Of a stretch of DNA of 64,000 nucleotides, positions 9,063 to 15,955 are shown piece by piece. The number at the start of each line of letters is the position of its first letter. Position 1 is the stretch's first letter. The notes under the pieces were generated by a model. That model searched no databases, was not told where the DNA came from, and saw nothing but the letters and a program-made list of their open reading frames with translations. This DNA is from Thermococcus indicus (lineage in GTDB: Archaea; Methanobacteriota_B; Thermococci; Thermococcales; Thermococcaceae). A program made the position numbers and the translations under genes. The stretch spans positions 186,001 through 250,000 of the forward strand of contig NZ_CP040846.1 of the NCBI RefSeq assembly GCF_006274605.1. Reading direction: 5' to 3'.

Positions 9063-10607
9063 TCACTCATCTGAAAGGAAGCGGGAGAGGAGTCTCTTGA
9101 CCGGCCCGAGCTTTACCCCTGTCTTGGATTCAATGGCATCGAGAAGCTCGATGTCCTCCACTTCCACCGTTCTCAGGCCCAGTATGGTGGCCAGGTAAAC
9201 GAGGTAGCCAGCAACGGTGACCGGGATCGCAGTGAGCAGGTTATCCCTCACTCCCATCGCCGTCATCGCCACGGTCAGACCCAGTCCTGGGGCCAGAACC
9301 TTGATGTAGTTCCTCCCGAAGGGGTGTATCCCCGTCTTCCTGTGGAGCCACCAGGTTCTGTACAGGTTGGCGGTGACGTACGATACGGAAGTCGCCACCG
9401 CTGCTCCTTCTATGCCGTAGACCAGTATCAGCAGGACGTTCAGGGCCACGTTGGCGGCCGACGCGAAGATGTTACCGGTCATGTTTGCCCTTGGTTCCCC
9501 GACTGCTATGAGGCTCATTCCGTTGAGGCCCATCATCACGTGGAACATGAAGCCCGCCGAGAGTATCCTGAGGGCGGTGGCGGCGTCGGTGTACTTGGAT
9601 CCGAAGAACAGGTTGATGGCGCTCTCGGGAAAGGCGAAGACGAAGAGGAAGACCGGGAAGGTCAGTATGAAGACCCACCTGGTGGTGGTGCGGTACAGCT
9701 TCCTGAGCCCATCGATGTCCCCATTCGTGAAGAAGGCCGTTGCTATTGGCATGTAGAGGAAGCCCATCGAGTTCAGGAAGAGGGGTAAAAGTCTCGCTAT
9801 CGGCGCCGCGCCGTTGTAGAGGCCAACCGTGTCGGGGTCGAAGTAGTAGCCGAGCATCAGCGAATCCGTCCAGCCCATCACGTAATCGAGGATTCCGGTG
9901 AGCATTAGTGGAAGGGAGAACAGGAACAGTTCCCTCGCTATTCTCCAGTCGAGGATCGGCCTCCTCGGCAGGAAGCCGAGGCTGAGGGACTCGCGGACGA
10001 GAAGGGCCGAGGAGAGCACCTGGGAGAGGACGTAGGCGAGGAACACGAAGGTAAAACCCGCCCCGGTCAGGAGTCCAGTCACGAGAATGATCAAAAACAG
10101 GAGGGGTGGCAGGACGTTGCGGTAATACAGGTTCTCGCGCACTCGCCCATAGCCTCTGGAAACTGCAACGAGGAGCGCCGTCATGACCATGAAGGGCAGC
10201 GCGGGAGCGGCCAGCCGCAGGGTTTCCCCGAGATAGCGGTCGTTGAGGAGGGGAGCGATGTGGGGGGCCATGTAGAGAGTCACCGCAGTCATTATTAGAG
10301 AGGCTGTTACTGCCATTAGCAGGCCGGTGGTGATGAGCGCGGGAACTTCTTCCCGTTTTCCCTTTAGATTGCGGGATATCTCCCGAGGAAGACCGCTCTG
10401 GAGGCCCAGGAGAGAGATGGTCACAGCTATGCTCAGAACAGTGAGGGTCAGGGTGAACGAGCCGTACTGATACCTGTCAAAGTGGCGCGCTATTATTGCC
10501 CTGCTCAGAAAAGTGAGGAGCATTGAGATTACCGTGCCAGCTAGGACTATGCCCATACCCCGTGCAACCTTCTGGAGTGCCTTCCCAGTCTCGTCCAAGC
10601 TGCTCAC
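9063..10607 (-). CDS. Wzx-like polysaccharide/oligosaccharide flippase
   Basis: 514-residue membrane protein with about 14 hydrophobic segments, of the MOP/polysaccharide-biosynthesis flippase type. It would move a lipid-linked oligosaccharide across the cytoplasmic membrane. Typical features include the N-terminal region with YGSFTLTLTVLSIA and a central GWTDSLMLGYYFDPDTVGLYN motif shared by archaeal Wzx relatives. Its GC content is higher than that of the glycosyltransferases, suggesting a resident rather than newly acquired part of the island. GTG at 10607 is used; a TTG at 10598 with GGTGA in front is an alternative. A TTAAAAAG box near 10660-10670 serves it. Confidence 0.9.
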   Translation of the reverse strand: MSSLDETGKALQKVARGMGIVLAGTVISMLLTFLSRAIIARHFDRYQYGSFTLTLTVLSIAVTISLLGLQSGLPREISRNLKGKREEVPALITTGLLMAVTASLIMTAVTLYMAPHIAPLLNDRYLGETLRLAAPALPFMVMTALLVAVSRGYGRVRENLYYRNVLPPLLFLIILVTGLLTGAGFTFVFLAYVLSQVLSSALLVRESLSLGFLPRRPILDWRIARELFLFSLPLMLTGILDYVMGWTDSLMLGYYFDPDTVGLYNGAAPIARLLPLFLNSMGFLYMPIATAFFTNGDIDGLRKLYRTTTRWVFILTFPVFLFVFAFPESAINLFFGSKYTDAATALRILSAGFMFHVMMGLNGMSLIAVGEPRANMTGNIFASAANVALNVLLILVYGIEGAAVATSVSYVTANLYRTWWLHRKTGIHPFGRNYIKVLAPGLGLTVAMTAMGVRDNLLTAIPVTVAGYLVYLATILGLRTVEVEDIELLDAIESKTGVKLGPVKRLLSRFLSDE

Positions 10608-10747
10608 CCATCGGGAAGTGTATAGAACGCTACCAGCAAAAATCCTGCGGTCAGGACTTTTTAAGTTTCCTCTTGCCAGTTCTATCTGTTACACTATTAA
10701 GGGGGTTCCTTGGAAACAATTTTAAGCCCTCCCGAGAACTTCAGAAC

Positions 10748-10804
10748 GCGATGATGAGTGATGGGCGAACCGATTGATGAGGACGGAAAGGTGATCTCTG
10801 AGCA
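10748..10804 (+). ncRNA. Candidate box C/D guide RNA (less canonical)
   Basis: Box C ATGATGA 10751-10757; 12-nt guide 10758-10769; D'-like CCGA 10770-10773; C'-like TTGATGA 10774-10780; box D CTGA 10798-10801. The D'-C' spacer is missing and the second spacer is 17 nt, so it is less regular than its neighbour. The first guide can pair 11 positions (one G-U) with the remembered archaeal 23S A-loop flank UUCGCCCAU, which would place the methyl near E. coli C2558. The guide next to box D could pair with the 16S 3' end, but it contains GGTGAT and may do so trivially. A TTTTAAG box lies about 25 nt upstream. Confidence 0.6.
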
Positions 10805-10833
10805 ATCCTTTTAAGGCCCATCTTCAACCTTTT

Positions 10834-10894
10834 CCGGGATGATGAGTTCAGCCTTGCCTGAGGCTCGTGATGATGGAGTGACGGACTGACCGTC
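10834..10894 (+). ncRNA. Box C/D guide RNA, predicted 16S targets
   Basis: Textbook archaeal layout: box C ATGATGA 10839-10845, 12-nt guide, D' CTGA 10858-10861, C' GTGATGA 10867-10873, 12-nt guide, box D CTGA 10886-10889, with a CGG/CCG terminal stem. A CCTTTTAAGG box lies about 25 nt upstream. From remembered Thermococcales 16S rRNA, the D' guide pairs 11 contiguous positions with GCAAGGCUGAA and the D guide 11 positions with CCGUCACUCCA. The N-plus-5 rule then predicts 2'-O-methylation at G902 and U1406 (E. coli numbering), the latter in the decoding site. Both boxes, spacer lengths and targets agree, so this is a confident call. Confidence 0.88.
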
Positions 10895-10912
10895 GGCTTA
10901 TTTTTATTGCTC

Positions 10913-10936
10913 TTTTATTAGGTTAGTCTAATAAAA
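10913..10936. promoter_or_regulatory. DtxR-type metal-responsive operator candidate
   Basis: Perfect 9-bp arms TTTTATTAG (10913-10921) and CTAATAAAA (10928-10936) around GTTAGT. The core from 10918 agrees at 15 of 19 positions with the classical DtxR/IdeR consensus TTAGGTTAGCCTAACCTAA. A further CCTAATAA half-site is at 10945-10952. It stands upstream of a cation efflux gene, a natural target for a metal sensor. Confidence 0.6.
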
Positions 10937-10982
10937 TTGGAAAACCTAATAAAGTTAAATATCCAAATAGGGGACGGTAAGG

Positions 10983-11007
10983 CTTAAATATTGTGTGCAT
11001 ATGCACA
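10983..11007 (+). promoter_or_regulatory. TATA box and 14-bp palindrome at the cation efflux promoter
   Basis: CTTAAATA at 10983-10990 is the likely TATA box. The perfect palindrome TGTGCATATGCACA at 10994-11007 follows within 4 nt and covers the expected transcription start, a position where a bound protein would block initiation. It differs in sequence from the upstream DtxR-like site, so two regulators may act here. Confidence 0.55.
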
Positions 11008-11023
11008 AAATTGTGGTGATACC

Positions 11024-11884
11024 GTGGAGGAGGTGTACCGGCCCATCTGGGTCAGCATCCTTGGCAACGTTCTCCTTTCCCTGCTCAAGCTAGCCGTGGG
11101 TTTCATGTATTCCAGCATCGCCCTGATATCCGACGGCGTCCACTCCTTAAGCGACGTTATCACGAGCGTCATCGGCTACGCGGGCATTAGAATATCCTCA
11201 AAACCGCCCGACAAAAGCCATCCCTTCGGTCATTCCCGCTTTGAACCTCTGGTGGCGTTTTTAATCGGCGAGGCGCTTCTCATAGTGGCCTACGAGATAG
11301 GCCGTGATGCCGTTTACAGGATAATTGAGGGTGGAGCCATAGAAGTCAACTCCATAATGCTCGGCGTCACCCTGCTTTCGATACTCTCTAAGGAGCTCAT
11401 GTTCCGCTATTCTGTCCACATCGGCAGGAAGCTCAACAGCCAGATACTCGTCGCCGATGCATACCACCACAGGAGCGATGCACTGAGCAGCGTTGCGGTT
11501 CTAATCGGTCTCGGTGCCCAGGAACTCGGTTTTATGTACGGGGATTCCATCGCGGGCCTCGTCGTCGCGGTCTTCCTCCTGAAGGTCTCGCTGGACATAA
11601 TCCTTGAGAACCTCCGCTATCTGACGGGGCAGGCCCCGTCCTTTGAGGTCTGCGAGGAAATAAAGGAGCGTGCCCTGGGCGTCCCGAACGTTCTCGGCGT
11701 CCATGACCTGAGGGCTCACTACGTCGGCAGCAAACTGCACGTTGAGCTCCACATAGAGGTTCCCCCGGAGCTGAGCCTCAAAGAGGCCCATGACGTCAGC
11801 GAGGAGGTGAAGAGGGTTATAGAGAGCCTCCCCGAGGTTGAGGTCGCCTTCGTTCACGTGGACATAAAGGGGGTTACGGAGTGA
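11024..11884 (+). CDS. Cation diffusion facilitator (CDF) metal efflux protein
   Basis: CDF transporter of about 286 residues with six hydrophobic segments and a soluble C-terminal domain. Metal-site motifs DGVHSLSD (second helix) and DAYHHRSD (fifth helix) give the paired acidic/His ligands. It exports divalent metal (Mn, Fe, Zn or Co) in exchange for protons. The GTG at 11024 is preferred: GGTGAT lies about 5 nt before it, and the frame extension to TTG 10991 would start at the palindrome and TATA box. The DtxR-like operator upstream points to Fe or Mn as substrate, which is inference. Confidence 0.9.
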   Translation: MEEVYRPIWVSILGNVLLSLLKLAVGFMYSSIALISDGVHSLSDVITSVIGYAGIRISSKPPDKSHPFGHSRFEPLVAFLIGEALLIVAYEIGRDAVYRIIEGGAIEVNSIMLGVTLLSILSKELMFRYSVHIGRKLNSQILVADAYHHRSDALSSVAVLIGLGAQELGFMYGDSIAGLVVAVFLLKVSLDIILENLRYLTGQAPSFEVCEEIKERALGVPNVLGVHDLRAHYVGSKLHVELHIEVPPELSLKEAHDVSEEVKRVIESLPEVEVAFVHVDIKGVTE

Positions 11885-11923
11885 TGTCTCAGTTTTAGTA
11901 TCGCGATATTAAATATCGTGTTA

Positions 11924-13078
11924 TTAACGTCCCAGCATGATCTCCCGCAAATCCCCCAGGAACTCCTCCAGATGCTCCCTCCTGACGTGGGGCATCATGA
12001 CGATCCTGATGTATCCCCTGTGGGCGCTCACGCCCCAGCCGCGCTTCTTAAGCTCCTCCTCGGCCTCTTCCAGGTTCCCTGCCCCGAAGGAAACGATGTT
12101 GAGAACCGGCTCGCGGATTAGATAAACGCCCGGGATTTTTTTCAATTCCGCGGCGAACCACCTGCTCAGCTCCATCGCTCTCCTCACGATCTCTTTGTAG
12201 CCCTCGAATCCGAGGTGCTTTATCATCGCCCACACCGCCAGCGCCTGTGCTCCGGGTCTCGTACCCGTTATCGTCGCCTGCCAGACCTTGCCACCTGCCA
12301 GATACGGCGCGGGAACGCTTATCGCCTCCAGGAACCGCTTCTCGCGGAATATTATCCCTCCCGCCGGGATGGGAACCATCCCCATCTTGTGGGGGTCTAT
12401 GGTTATGCTCTTGACGCCCCTCAGCCTGAAATCGAAGTCTGGGATATCGTAGCCGAGCGCCTTTGCGAAGGGAATGACAAAACCCCCGAAGGCTGCGTCC
12501 ACGTGGAGGGGAAGCCCGTAGTCCAGGGCCAGATCGCTCAGGGCCGGAATGTCGTCCACAACTCCGAGCCCGGTGGTTCCGGCGATTCCAACGATGCCTA
12601 TCGTGTTGGAGGTTATCTTTTCCTCAACATCCCTCACGTCAACGGAGTGGTCCTCCCGCAGGTCCGCCCAGACGAGCCGGACCTTCAGCATCTCGCTCGC
12701 CTTGAGGAAGGAGAAGTGGGCGCTTCTGGGAAGTATGAGCTCGGGGTTCTCCACATCCGCCAGGTTGCGGAAGGCTCTCACAGCTAAGATGTTCGCCTCG
12801 GTTCCCCCTGAGACTATGTTCCCGTAGCCCTTTTCGAGGCCAAGAAGGCTGGACAGCATTGCTATTGCCTCTCTCTCCACCCTCTGGCTTCCAACGTGCA
12901 GTCCGGGGTCGCCCAGATTCCTGTCGATGTAACGCCGCACCACCTCCGCGGCGAAGGGATGGGGATGGGTGCACATCGAGCCGAGGATTCTGCCTGAATC
13001 AAAGGTCAGGTCCTCCGACGTCTTCTCCTCCAGCTCCGCCAGAACTTCCTCTTCGCTCGCTCCTTTCTTCGGGAACAT
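11924..13078 (-). CDS. mfnA: PLP-dependent aspartate/tyrosine decarboxylase (MfnA family)
   Basis: Group II PLP decarboxylase of 384 residues. Visible: GGTEANILAV around 91-100, the PLP-stacking His in SAHFSF (H121), the aspartate in HVDAAFGG (D194) and the Schiff-base lysine K231 in DPHKMGMVP. Methanogens use MfnA to make tyramine for methanofuran. Thermococcales lack that cofactor, and the Thermococcus kodakarensis homologue is described as an aspartate decarboxylase supplying beta-alanine for coenzyme A; the same role is expected here. ATG preceded by GGTGAG. Monocistronic in appearance, convergent with the CDF gene. Confidence 0.88.
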   Translation of the reverse strand: MFPKKGASEEEVLAELEEKTSEDLTFDSGRILGSMCTHPHPFAAEVVRRYIDRNLGDPGLHVGSQRVEREAIAMLSSLLGLEKGYGNIVSGGTEANILAVRAFRNLADVENPELILPRSAHFSFLKASEMLKVRLVWADLREDHSVDVRDVEEKITSNTIGIVGIAGTTGLGVVDDIPALSDLALDYGLPLHVDAAFGGFVIPFAKALGYDIPDFDFRLRGVKSITIDPHKMGMVPIPAGGIIFREKRFLEAISVPAPYLAGGKVWQATITGTRPGAQALAVWAMIKHLGFEGYKEIVRRAMELSRWFAAELKKIPGVYLIREPVLNIVSFGAGNLEEAEEELKKRGWGVSAHRGYIRIVMMPHVRREHLEEFLGDLREIMLGR

Positions 13079-13115
13079 GGTCTCACCAGCCTGCCCCTAG
13101 TTTTATCCCCTGAAT

Positions 13116-14291
13116 TTAAGCCTTTGCCCTCTTCAGGTAGCCCTTGAAGAACACCGGTGTTGTCAGCGCGGTGAGCATGGAGACCGCTATGACGCTCGCG
13201 AAGAGAACCTGATCTATGAGGCCCGCGGAGAGGCCGAACGTGAGTATGGCCAGCTCTAGGCTTCCCCTGCCACCCATTCCGAGGCCTATCGTTACTGCGT
13301 CCCTCCAGCTCAGGCCGAAGAGCCTCGCACCGAGGCCGCAGCCGATGAGCTTGCCCATCACCGCCGCGAGGTAGAGAGCCGCTATAAGGGCAAGGCTTAT
13401 GTCTGCCAGGGGCGGGTTGAACATCAGTCCAACGTAGATGAAGAACAGGGGTATGAAGAACTCGGTGAGAACGACCTGGAGGTCGTTTATGAGTTCGTTG
13501 AGCTTTATTCTCGTCACGACGAGCGGGTCCTTCCTCTCGCGGAGGCGGCTTATCGTCAGTCCGGCCAGATATGCACCTATTATCTGGTTCAGGCCGACCT
13601 TCTCAGCTATGATCGCAAGGGCGAAGGTCAGGATGAGCGTGAAGGTGAAGAACACGTTGAGGTTCCTGACGATGGAGTAGAACCACCTGGCCCTCTTGAA
13701 GATGTACTCAGATACCAGAAGCGTTGCGGCTATGAACGCGAATATCTTGACCGTCAGTATTCCAAAGGAAGCCGCGTCGAGCCCCCCTCCCGCCAGGGCG
13801 GTGATTATGCCTATGAGGTAAACCGCCATTATGTCGTCGGCAAAGGCTGCCCCCATGAGTATTGAGGAGACCTCGCGCTTCACCCTCTCCCTGACTAGGA
13901 CGCCGCTGGTTACCTCTATTGCGGTGTTTCCGAGGGTCACTCCTATGAATATCGCGGCCGTAGTCCCCTTGCCGAAGGCCTCGACCGTGAGAAAGCCCAG
14001 GGCGAAGGAGAACGCCACGCCAAGGGCCGCGACGACCACCGCCTTCTTGGTGTTCTGGGCTATGGCCGAGAAGTTGCTCGTCAGCCCCATGTAGAGCATC
14101 ATCATTATCAGTCCGAACTCAGCTAAAACCGCCAGGTCCTCGGTCGGCTCGATGACCCCGAGAACGAAGGGCCCCAGGAGTATTCCCGTGAGGACGTGGG
14201 CTATTATCGGGTGTATCTCCACCCTCTCAAAGAGCCACTCTATGCTCTTAGCCGTGACGAGAAGAATTGCTAGAGCAGCGAGAAAGTCCAC
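13116..14291 (-). CDS. CPA2-type cation:proton antiporter
   Basis: Membrane antiporter of 391 residues with about 12 hydrophobic segments. The paired aspartates in GAAFADDIMAV are the ion-binding site of the electrogenic CPA2 class (KefB/NapA-like). It probably exchanges Na+ or K+ for H+ in the cytoplasmic membrane. The GTG start has GGAGTGA in front, which also contains the stop of the upstream 82-residue membrane protein, so the two genes are coupled. Ion specificity cannot be read. Two further members lie at 26826-29103. Confidence 0.9.
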   Translation of the reverse strand: MDFLAALAILLVTAKSIEWLFERVEIHPIIAHVLTGILLGPFVLGVIEPTEDLAVLAEFGLIMMMLYMGLTSNFSAIAQNTKKAVVVAALGVAFSFALGFLTVEAFGKGTTAAIFIGVTLGNTAIEVTSGVLVRERVKREVSSILMGAAFADDIMAVYLIGIITALAGGGLDAASFGILTVKIFAFIAATLLVSEYIFKRARWFYSIVRNLNVFFTFTLILTFALAIIAEKVGLNQIIGAYLAGLTISRLRERKDPLVVTRIKLNELINDLQVVLTEFFIPLFFIYVGLMFNPPLADISLALIAALYLAAVMGKLIGCGLGARLFGLSWRDAVTIGLGMGGRGSLELAILTFGLSAGLIDQVLFASVIAVSMLTALTTPVFFKGYLKRAKA

Positions 14292-14292
14292 T

Positions 14293-14541
14293 TCACTCCC
14301 CCCTCGTCAGCAGGGCCGCAAGCAGCCAGAGCACCATGAGTATTATCGCCAGTACGGCCGCGATTCCAGCGGCCCCCCTGCTTGTTCCGAATATTATCGG
14401 AACCGGGCCTATCATTATCACTCCCCCGCCCTCGACCTCCCCTTCGCCGCCGAGGGCAGAGACAAGGGTGCCTATGAAGACCAGCATGAAGCCGATGAAT
14501 ATCAGCGCCATCCCGCTCAGTATCAGCGTTTTCCCATCCAT
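14293..14541 (-). CDS. Small TIGR00304/DUF131-like membrane protein
   Basis: 82 residues with two or three hydrophobic segments and the motif GPVPIIFGTSRG in the middle, which I recognise from the TIGR00304 family found across Euryarchaeota. Function unknown. Its stop lies just before the antiporter start, suggesting one transcript and possibly an accessory role to that transporter. An A+T-rich box just upstream and almost no leader suggest a leaderless message. Confidence 0.8.
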   Translation of the reverse strand: MDGKTLILSGMALIFIGFMLVFIGTLVSALGGEGEVEGGGVIMIGPVPIIFGTSRGAAGIAAVLAIILMVLWLLAALLTRGE

Positions 14542-14622
14542 ACGGTATGGGCTTCCAGTTTATCTTTTAAAACTTAGCGCTGGTACCCAAAGGGTTAAAA
14601 CGACCCGTGGGGATTCTTTAAT

Positions 14623-15318
14623 ATGCTTGTGCTCGTTGACCTCGACGACACGCTCTGCAACACCTGGGAGGCCGGCAGGTACAGCGTTCTCCGTCTCATA
14701 CCCTACCTCCTTAGGCGGAGGAAGTTCAGGGCGTTCTTCTACATTCTCACAGCTAGATACCGCGAGCTGGAGCAGTCGCGGGAGATTCATACCCTTGACT
14801 TCGACAAGATGGTGGAGAAGGTGATGGGTAAGGTCTACGCCAGAATCAGCCCGGACGAGTTGGACGAGATAACGGAACTGGTTGATAGAGTGTTCTTCTC
14901 CAATCTGAAGCTTTATCCGGACGCGGTTCCTTTCCTGAGCGGTCTCAAGGCCATGGGTGCGAGGCTCGTTCTCATCACGGACTCCTCCACCAAGTGGCAG
15001 AGGAAGAAGCTGGAGTACCTCGGTATAAAGGACTATTTCGACGCACTGATAATAAGCGGCGAAACCGGCCACAGCAAGCTTGAACCCCACAACTTCAGAC
15101 TCGCCAGGCGTCTCTTTCCGGACGAGGAGATATACATGGTTGGAGACCGGGACGAGACCGACATGAGGGGGGGCAAGGAGATTGGGGCGACGACGATACT
15201 GGTTCAGAGGGGCTACTTCAGGGGGAGGCTCGCGAGGCACGCGGATTACGTGGTTAAGGACCTCATCGAAGCCCTGGAGGTGATAAAGCGTGAGCATGAA
15301 AAGCGAACTGAAGCGTAA
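14623..15318 (+). CDS. HAD-superfamily hydrolase
   Basis: 231-residue haloacid dehalogenase fold phosphatase. Motif I is DLDDTLCNTW near residue 5 (nucleophile and acid/base aspartates), motif II TDSST, motif III the lysine in GHSKLEP, motif IV VGDRDETD. A helical cap sits between motifs I and II, as in phosphoglycolate phosphatase-like enzymes. Substrate not predictable. It overlaps the following kinase-like gene by 29 nt, so the pair is one transcript; a GTTAAAA box about 30 nt upstream implies a very short leader. Confidence 0.87.
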   Translation: MLVLVDLDDTLCNTWEAGRYSVLRLIPYLLRRRKFRAFFYILTARYRELEQSREIHTLDFDKMVEKVMGKVYARISPDELDEITELVDRVFFSNLKLYPDAVPFLSGLKAMGARLVLITDSSTKWQRKKLEYLGIKDYFDALIISGETGHSKLEPHNFRLARRLFPDEEIYMVGDRDETDMRGGKEIGATTILVQRGYFRGRLARHADYVVKDLIEALEVIKREHEKRTEA

Positions 15319-15916
15319 GTCCCTTCACATGACCGGCCTCCTCGTTCCGCTCTCCTACCATCTGTTCGGCAGGGAGCTTACCCTCACGCTCATAGGCATC
15401 TCGTTCTTCCTCTTCGTCGTCCTCGAGCCCTTCCGGATAATAGAGGAGTTGAGGGACAACATAAAGAGGAAGCTGAGGATATACGTCGATGAGGACGTCA
15501 TCGGAAGGGTTGAGGTTCTGGAAAAACACATAGAAGAGATAACCCGCTCCCACGAGCGCTACCGCGTCGCGGCCCACATCTACTTCGCCGCGGCATCTTT
15601 CATAGTGGTGTATTTCTTCCCTATGGAGGTGGCCGTTGGTGCCATAACGGTCGCGACCGTCGGAGACGCCCTGGCGGCCATAGTGGGCAAGTCTCTCGGA
15701 AGGCACCGCTTCTCCAGCGGTAAGAGCCTCGAGGGTAGTTTAGCCTACTTCCTGGCAGGAGTTGCCATGCTCTGGCCCCTCGTTGGCCTCCCCCTGGCCC
15801 TGGTTGGTTCCATAGCCGGAACGGTGGCCGAGTTCTACAACCTTCCGCCCGACGACAACTTCTCCAACCAGCTGGCGGTGGCGCTGGCCGTTTACCTGGC
15901 GGGGTTCGTCATCTGA
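15290..15916 (+). CDS. Polyprenol/diacylglycerol kinase-like membrane protein (SEC59/DGK family)
   Basis: 208-residue integral membrane protein with about six hydrophobic segments. KRKSLHMTGLLVP at the N-terminus and VGDALAAIVGKSLGRHRF followed by GKSLEGS are characteristic of the CTP-dependent dolichol kinase/phosphatidate cytidylyltransferase-like group. Likely role: phosphorylating a polyprenol or diacylglycerol-type lipid, for instance a dolichol carrier for N-glycosylation. GTG 15290 is used; ATG 15296 is possible. It overlaps the HAD phosphatase gene upstream, giving a kinase and a phosphatase in one unit; whether they act on one lipid is speculation. Confidence 0.8.
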   Translation: MSMKSELKRKSLHMTGLLVPLSYHLFGRELTLTLIGISFFLFVVLEPFRIIEELRDNIKRKLRIYVDEDVIGRVEVLEKHIEEITRSHERYRVAAHIYFAAASFIVVYFFPMEVAVGAITVATVGDALAAIVGKSLGRHRFSSGKSLEGSLAYFLAGVAMLWPLVGLPLALVGSIAGTVAEFYNLPPDDNFSNQLAVALAVYLAGFVI

Positions 15917-15955
15917 TTCGGCTGAAAAATCCAGAAAAGGGGAAGAAACGGGCGG

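Noticed and set aside
10786-10797. Guide of the first sRNA pairing with the 16S 3' end
   Set aside because: The match centres on GGTGAT, the normal Shine-Dalgarno sequence here, so complementarity to the 16S tail is expected by chance.
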